From: Algibacter marinivivus
GTDB taxonomy: Bacteria > Bacteroidota > Bacteroidia > Flavobacteriales > Flavobacteriaceae
Direction: 5' to 3'
Length of the DNA: 64,000 nucleotides
Assembly: GCF_003143755.1 (NCBI RefSeq)
Contig: NZ_QFRI01000002.1
Location: forward strand, 419,953-483,952
Under the pieces are notes generated by a model that ran no database searches, had not been told where the DNA came from, and was given only the letters and a program-made list of their open reading frames with translations. Within the stretch, counting starts at the first letter, position 1; every line of letters begins with the position of its first letter. Positions 36,501 through 45,856 of the stretch are shown here, piece by piece. Made by a program: the position numbers and the translations under genes.

Positions 36501-37784
36501 TTAATGTTTTAATTTGTTTTTGAATGGACGGATAATTAGGCGTGCTTCTCTATCGAAGCGCACATAATTATAAACCCAATTTACAAAAACCACCATACGG
36601 TTTCTAAAACCTATTAGAAAAAACAGGTGAACAAACATCCAGACAAACCAAGCAAAAACCCCTTGAAACCTGACGTTTTTTAAATCTACAACAGCTTTAT
36701 TTCTGCCAATTGTTGCCATAGAACCTTTGTCTTTATAACTAAAAGATTTCATGGGTTTATTTTCTATAAGTTCTAGAATATTATCGCCTAATTGATCACC
36801 TTGTTGTATAGCTGGTTGTGCCATCATAGGGTGCCCATAAGGAAACTCGTCTGAAGCCATACAAGCAATATCTCCTATTGCAAAAATATTTTTAAAGCCT
36901 TTAACTTGATTGAATTCGTTAACCGTTAATCGGTTACCTCTTGTTACAAAATCTTCTGCATCTAAACCTTTTATTGTTGCACCTTTTACACCTGCTGCCC
37001 AAACTACGGTAGCTGTTTCAAAAGTTAAATCTGTGTTGGTAGTTACTGTCTTACCATCGTAATTTGTTACTCTAACATTCTTCCAAATATTAACACCTAG
37101 TTTTTCTAAAAAATCTTCTGCCTTAGATGATGCTTTCTCACTCATGCCTTTTAAAATACAATCACTAGATTGGATAATATGTATTTGAGCTAAACGTGTG
37201 TCTAAATCCGGATAATCCTTTGGAAGGATTCCTTTCTTAATTTCAGCTAAAGCACCTGCAAGTTCCACACCTGTTGGTCCTCCTCCAACAATAACAAAAT
37301 TCATTAATGCATTACGCTCATTCAAATCTGATGTTAATAAAGCTTCCTCAAAATTTTCAAGTATTAAGCTCCTCAGATTTAAAGATTGTGGTATGGTTTT
37401 CATTGCCATACTATGCTTTTCAACTTCTGTATTACCAAAAAAGTTTGTGGTTGAGCCAGAAGCCACAACCAAATAATCAAATTTTAATTTACCAATATTA
37501 GTTTTTACCTTGTTTTTATCTATATCAATCTCCTCTACATCAGCTAATCTAAAATAGAAATTAGGAAAATCTTTTAGAATTTTTCTAATAGGGTAAGCAA
37601 TAGAGTCTGGTTCTAAGCCACCTGTAGAAACTTGATATAATAATGGTTGAAACGTGTGGTAATTATTTTTATCTAAAAGCACAACCTGTACTTCTTGTTT
37701 TGATAATTTTTTTGCTAAAGCTACCCCTGCAAAACCACCACCAATAATTACAATTCGAGGAAAACTCGTTCTTGGTATATTCAT
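36501..37784 (-). CDS. ndh: Type II NADH dehydrogenase-like FAD oxidoreductase
   Basis: A 427-aa flavoprotein that would pass electrons from NADH to quinone without pumping protons. Two dinucleotide folds are visible (VIIGGGFAGVALAKKL and FVIVGGGPTGVELAG), followed by GDIACMAS and a C-terminal membrane-anchoring amphipathic region. I chose ATG at 37784 (MNIPRTSFPRIVI) over the upstream ATG at 37805, since the extra seven residues MHCKFLF are not usual. Confidence 0.9.
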   Translation of the reverse strand: MNIPRTSFPRIVIIGGGFAGVALAKKLSKQEVQVVLLDKNNYHTFQPLLYQVSTGGLEPDSIAYPIRKILKDFPNFYFRLADVEEIDIDKNKVKTNIGKLKFDYLVVASGSTTNFFGNTEVEKHSMAMKTIPQSLNLRSLILENFEEALLTSDLNERNALMNFVIVGGGPTGVELAGALAEIKKGILPKDYPDLDTRLAQIHIIQSSDCILKGMSEKASSKAEDFLEKLGVNIWKNVRVTNYDGKTVTTNTDLTFETATVVWAAGVKGATIKGLDAEDFVTRGNRLTVNEFNQVKGFKNIFAIGDIACMASDEFPYGHPMMAQPAIQQGDQLGDNILELIENKPMKSFSYKDKGSMATIGRNKAVVDLKNVRFQGVFAWFVWMFVHLFFLIGFRNRMVVFVNWVYNYVRFDREARLIIRPFKNKLKH

Positions 37785-37863
37785 AAATAAAAACTTGCAA
37801 TGCAAAGGTACTATAAAGATGTAAAATTATAAGCTCTAAATTCTTTATTCAAGTTCGATTTTG

Positions 37864-37871
37864 TAAATTCG
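37864..37871 (+). promoter_or_regulatory. Possible -7 element for lpdA
   Basis: TAAATTCG, a 7/8 match to TAnnTTTG, 18 bp before the start codon. A short leader is usual in Bacteroidota. Confidence 0.35.
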
Positions 37872-37889
37872 CAACTTAAACTTTGACAA

Positions 37890-39266
37890 ATGAGTAAATA
37901 CGATATTATTGTTCTTGGAAGTGGTCCTGGTGGTTATGTAACAGCTATTAGAGCATCACAATTAGGTTTTAAAACCGCTATTGTTGAAAAAGAAAATCTT
38001 GGTGGCGTATGCTTAAATTGGGGTTGTATTCCAACTAAAGCATTATTAAAATCGGCTCAAGTTTTTGAATATCTTAAACATGCTGAAGATTATGGTTTAA
38101 AAGTGAAAGATGCTGACCATGATTTTGACGCTGTTGTAAATCGTAGCCGAGGTGTTGCAGATGGTATGAGTAAAGGTGTTCAGTTTTTAATGAAAAAGAA
38201 CAAAATTGACGTTATTAACGGTTATGGAAAAATTAAACCTGGAAAAAAGGTTGATGTTGACGGCACTGAATATAGCGCAGACAATATTATTATTGCCACA
38301 GGTGCACGCTCGCGTGAGTTACCAAGTCTACCTCAAGATGGTGAAAAAGTAATTGGATACAGACAAGCCATGACTTTAAAGAAACAACCTAAGAAAATGA
38401 TTGTTGTTGGTTCTGGAGCTATTGGCGTTGAGTTTGCATACTTTTATAATTCTATGGGAACTGATGTTACTATAGTTGAATATTTACCAGGAATTGTTCC
38501 TGTTGAAGATGAAGATGTTTCTAAACAATTAGAAAAAAGCTTTAAAAAATCTGGAATTAATATTATGACATCTGCTGAGGTTACTAAAGTTGATACTTCA
38601 GGGAAAGGTGTTAAAGCTACGGTAAAAACTAAAAAAGGTGAAGAAATTCTAGAAGCTGATGTTATTTTAAGTGCTGTTGGTATAAAAACAAATATTGAGA
38701 ATATTGGTTTAGAAGATGTAGGTATTGTAGTTGATAGAGATAAAATAATTGTAAACGATTTTTACCAAACAAACATTCCTGGTTATTATGCTATTGGAGA
38801 TGTTACTCCCGGACAAGCTTTAGCACACGTTGCTTCTGCAGAAGGGATTTTATGTGTTGAAAAATTAGCAGGACACCATGTTGAAGCCATTGATTATGGA
38901 AACATCCCTGGGTGTACTTATTGCTCTCCTGAAATTGCATCAGTTGGTTTAACTGAAAAACAAGCCAGAGAAAAAGGCTTAGATATTAAAGTTGGTAAAT
39001 TTCCATTCTCAGCTTCTGGTAAAGCTAGTGCTGGTGGAAATAAAGAAGGTTTTGTTAAAGTTATTTTTGATGCTAAATATGGCGAATGGTTAGGCTGCCA
39101 CATGATTGGTGCTGGTGTAACTGATATGATTGCTGAAGCTGTTTTAGGTAGAAAACTTGAAACTACTGGTCATGAAGTATTAAAAGCTATTCACCCACAC
39201 CCTACTATGAGTGAAGCGGTTATGGAAGCAGTTGCTGCTGCTTATGACGAAGTGATTCACTTGTAG
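37890..39266 (+). CDS. lpdA: Dihydrolipoyl dehydrogenase
   Basis: A 458-aa FAD disulfide reductase, the E3 subunit of 2-oxoacid dehydrogenases and of the glycine-cleavage system. The redox pair is in GGVCLNWGCIP (Cys41, Cys46), the NAD fold in VVGSGAIGVEFA, the FAD site in YAIGDVTPG, and the His-Glu dyad in HPHPTMSE. It is monocistronic, ended by a terminator. Confidence 0.95.
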   Translation: MSKYDIIVLGSGPGGYVTAIRASQLGFKTAIVEKENLGGVCLNWGCIPTKALLKSAQVFEYLKHAEDYGLKVKDADHDFDAVVNRSRGVADGMSKGVQFLMKKNKIDVINGYGKIKPGKKVDVDGTEYSADNIIIATGARSRELPSLPQDGEKVIGYRQAMTLKKQPKKMIVVGSGAIGVEFAYFYNSMGTDVTIVEYLPGIVPVEDEDVSKQLEKSFKKSGINIMTSAEVTKVDTSGKGVKATVKTKKGEEILEADVILSAVGIKTNIENIGLEDVGIVVDRDKIIVNDFYQTNIPGYYAIGDVTPGQALAHVASAEGILCVEKLAGHHVEAIDYGNIPGCTYCSPEIASVGLTEKQAREKGLDIKVGKFPFSASGKASAGGNKEGFVKVIFDAKYGEWLGCHMIGAGVTDMIAEAVLGRKLETTGHEVLKAIHPHPTMSEAVMEAVAAAYDEVIHL

Positions 39267-39292
39267 GATTTTAAAGTTTACATAGATAAATT

Positions 39293-39324
39293 AAAAAGCG
39301 ATTCAAATTTGAATCGCTTTTTTT
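39293..39324. terminator. Bidirectional terminator after lpdA
   Basis: AAAAAGCGATTC and GAATCGCTTTTT stem around AAATTT, with T run. Confidence 0.85.
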
Positions 39325-39329
39325 GTAGT

Positions 39330-39878
39330 TTATAATTTATATCCTATCCCTAAGCTTATTCTATTATCTCTAAAATTGTTATTAAGTTTAATATCCTCAA
39401 AACCATGCCTAAAACGTGCATCAAGAAATAGATGCTCTGTTATGTGATATTCTATCCCTAAAAAACCATTCCATTTTTTAAGTCCAGATATATCATTCAC
39501 TAACGATGCAGATAAAACTTGCGTTCCAGCATATACTTTAAAATTTTCACTAAAATGATATTTTAATAATACAGGAACTGTTAAATAAAGTTCATCAATA
39601 GATTCCTTAGAGCCATTATTAAAATGTCTTTCTCTTTTCTCAGACCTTAAATTTAATTCTAATTGCAAACTCCAATTATCGCTCAGCCTAAAATTAGAAA
39701 AGACACTAACATAGGGTAAATTAAGTGAGTAATTTAAATTACTGCTATTAGCTTGAAATTCATAACCAGTGCGCAGTCCAAAAGTTATTTTTTTATCTTT
39801 TTGTTGTTCACCTTCTGTTTGTGCTTGTAAAGAAAGTATGCCTATAATACATTTAAATATTAAAATAGTTTTTCTCAT
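39330..39878 (-). CDS. Outer-membrane beta-barrel protein
   Basis: A 182-aa protein with a signal peptide ending LQAQT and about eight amphipathic strands (e.g. FKVYAGTQVLSASL, LFLDARFRHGF) and the C-terminal strand RISLGIGYKL. Typical porin-like family; no specific role seen. Confidence 0.8.
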   Translation of the reverse strand: MRKTILIFKCIIGILSLQAQTEGEQQKDKKITFGLRTGYEFQANSSNLNYSLNLPYVSVFSNFRLSDNWSLQLELNLRSEKRERHFNNGSKESIDELYLTVPVLLKYHFSENFKVYAGTQVLSASLVNDISGLKKWNGFLGIEYHITEHLFLDARFRHGFEDIKLNNNFRDNRISLGIGYKL

Positions 39879-40008
39879 AATTTATAGATTTGATTATGAT
39901 TCAAAACTATCTTAGAAGCTCGTTAATAAATCACAATTAAATCGTAAACAGATTATAATATCTGGTTAATTATTCCTTAAAAAACTAAAAGAAATTATGA
40001 TAAGAAAA

Positions 40009-40425
40009 TCATAAAAAGCTCTGAATAGCCAATTCATAACTCTGTAAGCCAAAACCAAGAATAACGCCTTTTGCGTTTGGTGATATAAACGACTGATGTC
40101 TAAACTCTTCCCTACCAAATGTATTTGAAATGTGCACCTCAATAACTGGAGTTTCAATAGCTTTAATAGCATCTCCAATACCTACAGAAGTATGTGTGTA
40201 GGCTGCAGCATTTAAAACAATACCATCATAACTAAAACCAACTTCTTGTATTTTATCAATTAATTCGCCTTCAATGTTAGACTGAAAGTAATCTATAGAA
40301 ACTTTAGGATATTTTCCTTTTACCTCTTCTAAAAACTCAGTAAAGGTTAAACTACCATAAATGTTAGGTTCTCTTTTTCCTAATAGATTCAAGTTTGGTC
40401 CGTTTATGATGATTAGTTTTTTCAT
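40009..40425 (-). CDS. aroQ: Type II 3-dehydroquinate dehydratase
   Basis: A 138-aa shikimate-pathway enzyme, third step. Motifs: NGPNLNLLGKREPNIYG (with the catalytic Tyr), NAAAYTHTSV, EVHISNTFGREEFRHQS (His and Arg). Length matches the dodecameric type II family. Facing xerD across three small protein genes. Confidence 0.95.
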   Translation of the reverse strand: MKKLIIINGPNLNLLGKREPNIYGSLTFTEFLEEVKGKYPKVSIDYFQSNIEGELIDKIQEVGFSYDGIVLNAAAYTHTSVGIGDAIKAIETPVIEVHISNTFGREEFRHQSFISPNAKGVILGFGLQSYELAIQSFL

Positions 40426-40453
40426 ATGGCAAAGATATTTAAAAATTAAGCAT

Positions 40454-40484
40454 AAAAAAAGGAAGCTATAATAGCTTCCTTTAA
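40454..40484 (-). terminator. Terminator after the 160-aa beta-barrel gene
   Basis: GGAAGCTA/TAGCTTCC palindrome with flanking A and T runs on both strands. Confidence 0.8.
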
Positions 40485-40504
40485 TATTATTATCTTAAAA
40501 GTGA

Positions 40505-40987
40505 CTACCAAGCATAACCAACAGAAACACCTAAACTTACTGCTGTTGAACTTAGAGTAACAGCAAGATCGTCAGAACTACCAGCAATATACCCTAAACC
40601 AGCAAATACATCTACAAGAAAATGTTCTCCAATAAGCCATTGATGACCAACTTCACCACCAACAGTAAAAAAACCTGCAGAATTATTAAAATCATCTTCA
40701 AGAGAAACGTAACCTAAAGAAGGTCCAGCATGCCATCCATTTAAAGCTTCATCGCTTGAAAAATAAAATCTATACTCTACTCCAGCTCCGAACCCTGAAA
40801 CATCAGAGATATTATAGTATAGACCAGCAATTGTAAGTGTTTGGCTTTCGTTAGTTGCAAATTCATAACCCGCATTAGCAACACCGAATGCTAAACCTAT
40901 AGGATTTACTTTAATAGCTTGCTCTTGGGCATTAATAGATGAAATTCCAATAAAAAATACTGCTGTAAATAATAAAATTTTTTTCAT
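40505..40987 (-). CDS. Small outer-membrane beta-barrel protein
   Basis: A 160-aa protein with signal peptide ending INAQE and alternating amphipathic strands, ending GVSVGYAW. It resembles its neighbours at 39.3 and 41.1 kb in plan, but the sequences differ. Probably a porin-like or OmpW/OmpX-like protein; no function assigned. Confidence 0.78.
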   Translation of the reverse strand: MKKILLFTAVFFIGISSINAQEQAIKVNPIGLAFGVANAGYEFATNESQTLTIAGLYYNISDVSGFGAGVEYRFYFSSDEALNGWHAGPSLGYVSLEDDFNNSAGFFTVGGEVGHQWLIGEHFLVDVFAGLGYIAGSSDDLAVTLSSTAVSLGVSVGYAW

Positions 40988-41105
40988 AATAAATTAGTTT
41001 GATTTAAAAATTAAGAAGTAAAAATAGTAAGAATATTAATGCAAATAACTGATAATTATCATATTTTTCTTTAAACGCTTAACATCAGTCTATTGCATAA
41101 AAAAA

Positions 41106-41123
41106 GGGAAGCAAGAGCTTCCC
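41106..41123 (-). terminator. Terminator after the 158-aa beta-barrel gene
   Basis: GGGAAGC/GCTTCCC stem around AAGA followed on the minus strand by seven T. Confidence 0.8.
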
Positions 41124-41144
41124 TAAAAATAATTTCTTTATTTT

Positions 41145-41621
41145 TTAAAAACTACGTCTATATCCTAAGAATATACCATCTATTGAAAAGCCATTACCTC
41201 CAGATACTGAGCGATAAGAAAGACCTAAATCGCTATCTTCATCTAAATCATAAGCAAAACCGAATTTCCAATAAAAATCACTCCCTCCATTAGTTTCAAG
41301 AGAGAAAGCAATACCTGCACCAGCTTCAGCAGAAAAGTCATCTGATAAATCAAAATTAGCAACACCATTAACTGGTATAAAATTAAAATCATCAAAATTG
41401 TCCTTGCCAAAATAGTTTGTATACCCAGTTTCTACACCTGCATCAAAACCATCTGAAATCTCAAGGATATATCCTAAATCTATCGCGATAGCAAAAGTAG
41501 CTAAGTCGCCAGCATCTCCAATGGGAATTCCCCCATTTAAACCCGCCCTAAAATTTCCTTGGGCATTCATACTGCCAATTGCAAATACAGCAACAACAGC
41601 TAATAAAATTAATTTTTTCAT
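41145..41621 (-). CDS. Small outer-membrane beta-barrel protein
   Basis: A 158-aa protein with signal peptide ending MNAQG and a short barrel with strands such as AGVETGYTNYFG and DLGLSYRSVSGG. Third of three unrelated-looking small barrels between lpdA and xerD. Function unknown. Confidence 0.78.
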   Translation of the reverse strand: MKKLILLAVVAVFAIGSMNAQGNFRAGLNGGIPIGDAGDLATFAIAIDLGYILEISDGFDAGVETGYTNYFGKDNFDDFNFIPVNGVANFDLSDDFSAEAGAGIAFSLETNGGSDFYWKFGFAYDLDEDSDLGLSYRSVSGGNGFSIDGIFLGYRRSF

Positions 41622-41841
41622 AATTTAAATATTTTAGTTTGATACAAACAAATTAAAGCCATTTTTTTGAAAAATACTACAAACGAGTCATACTTATTAA
41701 CAATTTTATTAACAAATATTTTTATATTATTGATTTTCAAGTGTTTAAATATTTAGTTATTAACAATTTTATTAAAATATACGTAGAATTACGTATGTAA
41801 ATAAAGTACTGTTTTATAGTTATTTAACTATTTTTACAGCT

Positions 41842-42738
41842 ATGAAATGGCAAAATGTTTTAAAAGATTATCAGTTATACTTAAAAATAGAACGCGGATT
41901 ATCCAAAAACTCCATTGATAATTACGCTTTAGATGTTAAAAAGCTTATTAATTTTCTTGAAATAAATAGTATAAATCATTCTCCAATAAAAATAAGCGCT
42001 GAGACAATTCAGCAATTTATATATCATATTGCCAAAACTGTAAATGCTAGATCGCAATCTAGACTGATTTCTGGATTACGTAGTTTCTTTAATTATTTAG
42101 TATTTGAAGATTACAGAAAAGACAACCCATTAGAACTTATTGAATCTCCTAAAATAGGCAGAAAACTACCTGATACACTTTCTGAGGAGGAAATTGACCA
42201 AATTATAAAAGCGATTGATTTGAGCAAGCCAGAAGGTGAAAGGAATAGAGCTATACTTGAGACACTTTATGGTTGTGGACTTCGAGTTAGTGAACTAATA
42301 AACCTAAAAATATCAGATTTGTTTTTTGATGAAGGGTTTGTAAAGGTAACAGGAAAAGGAGACAAGCAGCGTTTTGTACCTATTATCGATGTTACTCAGA
42401 AATACATTAATCTTTACAGAAATGAAATTCGTATTCATTTAAACATAAAGCCAGGACATGAAGATACTTTGTTTTTAAATAGAAGAGGTAAACAATTAAC
42501 ACGTGCTATGATATTCACTATAATTAAACAATTAGCTGAAAAAATTGGGCTTAAAAAAAACATATCACCTCATACATTCAGACATTCTTTTGCTACTCAC
42601 CTACTACAAAACGATGCTGATTTGCGTTCGATACAATTAATGCTTGGACATGAAAGCATTACTACTACTGAGATTTATGTACATTTGGACAAAAGCCATC
42701 TTACTAAGGTTGTTGAGAAATACCATCCTAGGAAGTAA
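41842..42738 (+). CDS. xerD: Tyrosine recombinase XerD
   Basis: A 298-aa site-specific recombinase that resolves chromosome dimers with XerC at dif. The catalytic set is complete: Arg in GCGLRVSEL, His-x-x-Arg in HTFRHSFATH, His in LGHESI and Tyr in EIYVHL. Length and neighbourhood (near aroQ) match the housekeeping copy, so it is not read as an integrase of a mobile element. Confidence 0.92.
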   Translation: MKWQNVLKDYQLYLKIERGLSKNSIDNYALDVKKLINFLEINSINHSPIKISAETIQQFIYHIAKTVNARSQSRLISGLRSFFNYLVFEDYRKDNPLELIESPKIGRKLPDTLSEEEIDQIIKAIDLSKPEGERNRAILETLYGCGLRVSELINLKISDLFFDEGFVKVTGKGDKQRFVPIIDVTQKYINLYRNEIRIHLNIKPGHEDTLFLNRRGKQLTRAMIFTIIKQLAEKIGLKKNISPHTFRHSFATHLLQNDADLRSIQLMLGHESITTTEIYVHLDKSHLTKVVEKYHPRK

Positions 42739-42747
42739 CATTCAGTG

Positions 42748-42771
42748 GACAGTCTCAGTCTCAGTCTCAGT
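42748..42771. repeat. Short tandem repeat (TCAGTC units)
   Basis: About four units of the hexamer CAGTCT/TCAGTC directly after xerD. A weaker echo of the same phrase occurs at 36269-36297. Probably replication-slippage DNA. Confidence 0.6.
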
Positions 42772-42912
42772 AAATAAAATAATTAAATTTAATTTTTAAA
42801 GTTATTCTAAAATAAACGCTTTACGTCTTAGCCTTTTACTTGGAAGTTGGCAGCGTATTCTTCAATCAAAAATCGTTAATCGTATTTCATTAATCTTTTC
42901 CTGTGAAAACTA

Positions 42913-42943
42913 AAAAATCCAGCTAAAAAATTAACTGGATTTT
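42913..42943 (-). terminator. Terminator after rny
   Basis: AAAATCCAG/CTGGATTTT stem with T run on the minus strand, 38 bp downstream of the rny stop. Confidence 0.8.
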
Positions 42944-42980
42944 TATTTATTATTGAGATTCCTGCTTACACAAGAATTTA

Positions 42981-44555
42981 TTACTTTGCAATATTAACTG
43001 CTCTTGTTTCTCTAATTACAGTTACTTTCACTTGTCCTGGATATGTCATATCCGTTTGGATTTTTTGAGAAATATTAAATGATAAATCTGCTGCAACATC
43101 ATCATTTACTTTTTCACTTTCTACAATAACACGTAACTCTCTACCAGCTTGAATTGCATAAGCTTTTTTAACACCGTTAAACCCAAAAGCAATATCTTCT
43201 AAATCTTTTAAACGTTGTATATAACTATCTAAAACTTGACGTCTTGCTCCTGGTCTTGCTCCAGAAATAGCATCACATACTTGTATTATTGGCGCTAATA
43301 ATGATTTCATTTCAATTTCATCATGGTGCGCTCCAATAGCATTACAAACATCTGGTTTTTCACCATGTTTCTCTGCCCATTGCATACCTAATATAGCGTG
43401 AGGCGTTTCCATATCTGCTTCAGCATCTGGCACTTTTCCAATATCATGTAATAAACCTGCTCGTTTAGCTAATTTAGGATTCAACCCTAATTCTGCTGCC
43501 ATTACACCACAAAGTTTAGCTACTTCACGGGAGTGTTGTAATAAGTTTTGTCCGTAAGACGAACGGTATTTCATTCTACCTACCATCTTAATTAATTCAG
43601 GATTTAAATTATGAATCCCTAAATCAATAACCGTACGCTTACCAACTTCTATAATTTCTTGTTCTATTTGTTTTTGAGTCTTCTTAACAATTTCCTCAAT
43701 ACGTGCTGGATGTATTCTTCCGTCAGTTACCAATTTATGTAATGATAAACGTGCTACTTCTCTTCGTACAGAATCAAAACAAGATAAAATAATGGCTTCT
43801 GGAGTGTCATCAACAATTATTTCAACACCAGTAGCTGCTTCAATAGCTCTTATGTTTCTTCCTTCACGACCAATAATGCGCCCTTTAACATCATCAGATT
43901 CAATATTAAATACAGATACACAATTATCAACTGCTTCCTCTGTTCCAATACGTTGAATCGTATTTATAATAATTTTTTTAGCATCTTGTTCTGCAGTTAG
44001 TTTTGCTTCTTCTAAAGAGCTCTGGATGTAAGCCATAGCATCATTCTTAGCTTCACCTTTTAAAGATTCAACCAATTGCTCTTTAGCTTCTTCTGCAGAA
44101 AGACTAGAAATAACCTCTAATTGTTGTACTTGACTTTTGTGTAGTTTATCAACTTGATCTTGTTTCTTTTCTAGAACATCAAGTCTATGATCGTAATTTT
44201 TAATTTTACTTTCTAGATTCTCATTAAGTTTTTTATTTTTTGCTAATTCGTTAGAAATTTGAGACTCTTTATCACGCGTTCGCTTTTCGGCTTCAGCCAT
44301 TTTTTTGTCACGAGATAAAATCACCTTTTCATGCTCAGACTTAAGTTCTATAAACTTTTCTTTAGCCTGAAGAATTTTGTCTTTTTTAAGCGTTTCCCCT
44401 TCGCTTTTTGCTTCTTTAAGTATTGAAGCTGCACTTCTTTTTGCTTCTTTTACTAATTTTGAAGCATTATTTTTCTCTAGTGTTTTTGCTATTATAAAGC
44501 CTATTATGACTCCTAATATAACACCTCCTACTGCAAATATAATTGAGTTGTCCAT
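42981..44555 (-). CDS. rny: Ribonuclease Y
   Basis: A 524-aa membrane-bound endoribonuclease that starts mRNA decay. It has an N-terminal anchor (about 4-22), a long coiled coil (25-200), a KH domain ([15 protein letters not shown]) and an HD domain ([13 protein letters not shown] and HHDEIE). Length is normal. Upstream, on the same strand, come a 6S RNA candidate and zapA. Confidence 0.96.
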   Translation of the reverse strand: MDNSIIFAVGGVILGVIIGFIIAKTLEKNNASKLVKEAKRSAASILKEAKSEGETLKKDKILQAKEKFIELKSEHEKVILSRDKKMAEAEKRTRDKESQISNELAKNKKLNENLESKIKNYDHRLDVLEKKQDQVDKLHKSQVQQLEVISSLSAEEAKEQLVESLKGEAKNDAMAYIQSSLEEAKLTAEQDAKKIIINTIQRIGTEEAVDNCVSVFNIESDDVKGRIIGREGRNIRAIEAATGVEIIVDDTPEAIILSCFDSVRREVARLSLHKLVTDGRIHPARIEEIVKKTQKQIEQEIIEVGKRTVIDLGIHNLNPELIKMVGRMKYRSSYGQNLLQHSREVAKLCGVMAAELGLNPKLAKRAGLLHDIGKVPDAEADMETPHAILGMQWAEKHGEKPDVCNAIGAHHDEIEMKSLLAPIIQVCDAISGARPGARRQVLDSYIQRLKDLEDIAFGFNGVKKAYAIQAGRELRVIVESEKVNDDVAADLSFNISQKIQTDMTYPGQVKVTVIRETRAVNIAK

Positions 44556-44581
44556 CGTTTGTTTAGTTGATTTGTATATAT

Positions 44582-44772
44582 AAAAAAAGCCTACACCAGT
44601 ATAAAGTTTTGTATAAACTCCTTAAAAACAAGTTTAGGGCTAACAAGCTGATCAAGGATCTGCTCGAGATACTGAAAATAAATTCAGCACTAGCAGCATG
44701 CTTTTACAACTTAAACTCACCCTTTTTAAAGAATTAACGTTGAGTTTATCAAAAAAAATAACCAATGTAGGC
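44582..44772 (-). ncRNA. ssrS: 6S RNA (ssrS) candidate
   Basis: Minus-strand RNA of about 184 nt plus a terminal U run. The ends pair over 12 bp: GCCTACATTGGT at the 5' end with ACTGGTGTAGGC at the 3' end, with G-U pairs. A second stem GATAAACTC/GAGTTTATC-like follows, then a wide unpaired central section, and a distal stem CTGCT/AGCAG with a terminal hairpin CTGAA...TTCAG. This closing stem, central bubble and distal hairpin is the 6S architecture that mimics an open promoter and binds RNA polymerase. The position between zapA and rny agrees with ssrS placement beside zapA in other bacteria. Structure was folded by hand. Confidence 0.8.
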
Positions 44773-44815
44773 AGTAACTTTTATGTATTTTAAAGAACGT
44801 TTTTTATTTAAGAAA

Positions 44816-45103
44816 CTATATATGTGATTGTAACAAATCATTTAAAGCACTAAGTTTTTCTTCTACATGCTCGTTAACATTTGTTTTATCAATAGACTTC
44901 TGCTCAACTTGAGATGCAAACTGTAAGGCACACATAGCCAAAACATCTTGTTTATCTCGAACAGAATAACTTTGCTCAAATTGCTTTATCATAGCCTCAA
45001 TCTTTTTAGCCGCTTTACGCAATCCCTCTTCTTGACTTGACTCAATTGTTAAAGGATACACTCTGTTGGCTATAGATAGCTTTATTTTAAGCTTTTCTGA
45101 CAT
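44816..45103 (-). CDS. zapA: Cell division protein ZapA
   Basis: A 95-aa FtsZ-ring stabilising protein. It begins with the ZapA-type strand LKIKLSIANRVYPLTI, continues with the LRKAAKKIEAMIKQFEQSY helix and an Ala-rich helix (VLAMCALQFASQVEQ), and ends in a leucine-zipper-like tail. Upstream by 15 bp on the same strand is a coiled-coil protein, and downstream is the 6S RNA candidate. Confidence 0.9.
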   Translation of the reverse strand: MSEKLKIKLSIANRVYPLTIESSQEEGLRKAAKKIEAMIKQFEQSYSVRDKQDVLAMCALQFASQVEQKSIDKTNVNEHVEEKLSALNDLLQSHI

Positions 45104-45118
45104 TGAGTTTAATTAGCT

Positions 45119-45409
45119 TTAATCAGCGAGTTGAGCAATACAATGATCAATATCTCTAATTAAGGCGTTTATTTTAAGCTTAGTTTCTCTTTTATTATCG
45201 TCACTACCAAGTATTGTATTTGCCATTTTAAGAGCATCATATTTTTCTTCCCAATTAGCAATATGCTTTTTCTGAGTCAAATTTTCTTGCTTTGAAACCT
45301 CTAATTCTTCATTTAATTTCAAATTAGCAAGCTTTAAAAGCTCTAGTTTGTGTAATACTTTACTAATCTTGTTTTCTAACGAATCTACAATATCTTCAAT
45401 ATTACTCAT
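45119..45409 (-). CDS. Coiled-coil protein upstream of zapA
   Basis: A 96-aa protein that is almost entirely heptad-rich helix (VDSLENKISKVLHKLELLK onward). It starts an operon with zapA, 15 bp apart. The layout recalls ZapB, the partner of ZapA in gamma-proteobacteria, but sequence identity is not claimed. A division-ring partner is an inference from position and coil. Confidence 0.72.
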   Translation of the reverse strand: MSNIEDIVDSLENKISKVLHKLELLKLANLKLNEELEVSKQENLTQKKHIANWEEKYDALKMANTILGSDDNKRETKLKINALIRDIDHCIAQLAD

Positions 45410-45856
45410 TTACAAAATTCAATACTTATCTCACAAAGTTAACATACCTAGCCATAAATTACAATTGTTTTTTCATAAAATTTCATTTAGTCTAGGGTTC
45501 CATCTATAAATATTTGGGCGTTACCCACAAGGGGTCGGGCTTTCCGTTACAAGTCCTCGCTCTGTGCCTCCGCTGTGGGCTTTTCTCTGCAATCCCTAAC
45601 GCGGACAAATCTGCCAACTTATAAACCTTATCAAAGCACTCAGCCCTTTTGCAAACACCTAATTTTACTAATTCACATATAGCTCACAAGTTATTTTTAC
45701 CAAAATTCCCGAAATAAATTCGGGATGAGTTCAACTAAACAATTTTAAGTTCGCCTTTTAGGCTTCCTAAAATTGAGTTTTACTAACATGGCTTGATTTT
45801 TGTTTTATTCTTTGCGCTTTCATATCAAATTAATATTTTAGCCTTAATACATTTAT
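45410..45856. other. Gene-free intergenic region with repeat and hairpin
   Basis: About 450 bp with no credible reading frame. It contains the GC-rich dispersed repeat (copy 1) and a hairpin TCCCGAA/TTCGGGA at 45707-45725. The last 90 bp hold the leader of the M23 peptidase gene, with a TATTTTAG close to the -7 consensus. Confidence 0.6.
45514..45618. repeat. Dispersed GC-rich repeat, copy 1
   Basis: The stretch shares long blocks with 63360-63493: GGGCGTTACCCACAAGGGGT, TCCGTTACAAGTCCTCGC, GCTGTGGGCT, and CCCTAACGCG. The ends are inverted (gcgtta...taacgc). GC content is far above the surroundings. No ORF. I recall similar repeats elsewhere in Bacteroidota. Confidence 0.85.

Noticed and set aside
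40009-40178. Minus-strand small frame overlapping aroQ
   Set aside because: It lies in another frame of aroQ and has no independent support.
41842-42738. Tyrosine recombinase as integrase of a mobile element
   Set aside because: The length, motifs and aroQ neighbourhood fit housekeeping XerD, and it is 30 kb from the accessory region.
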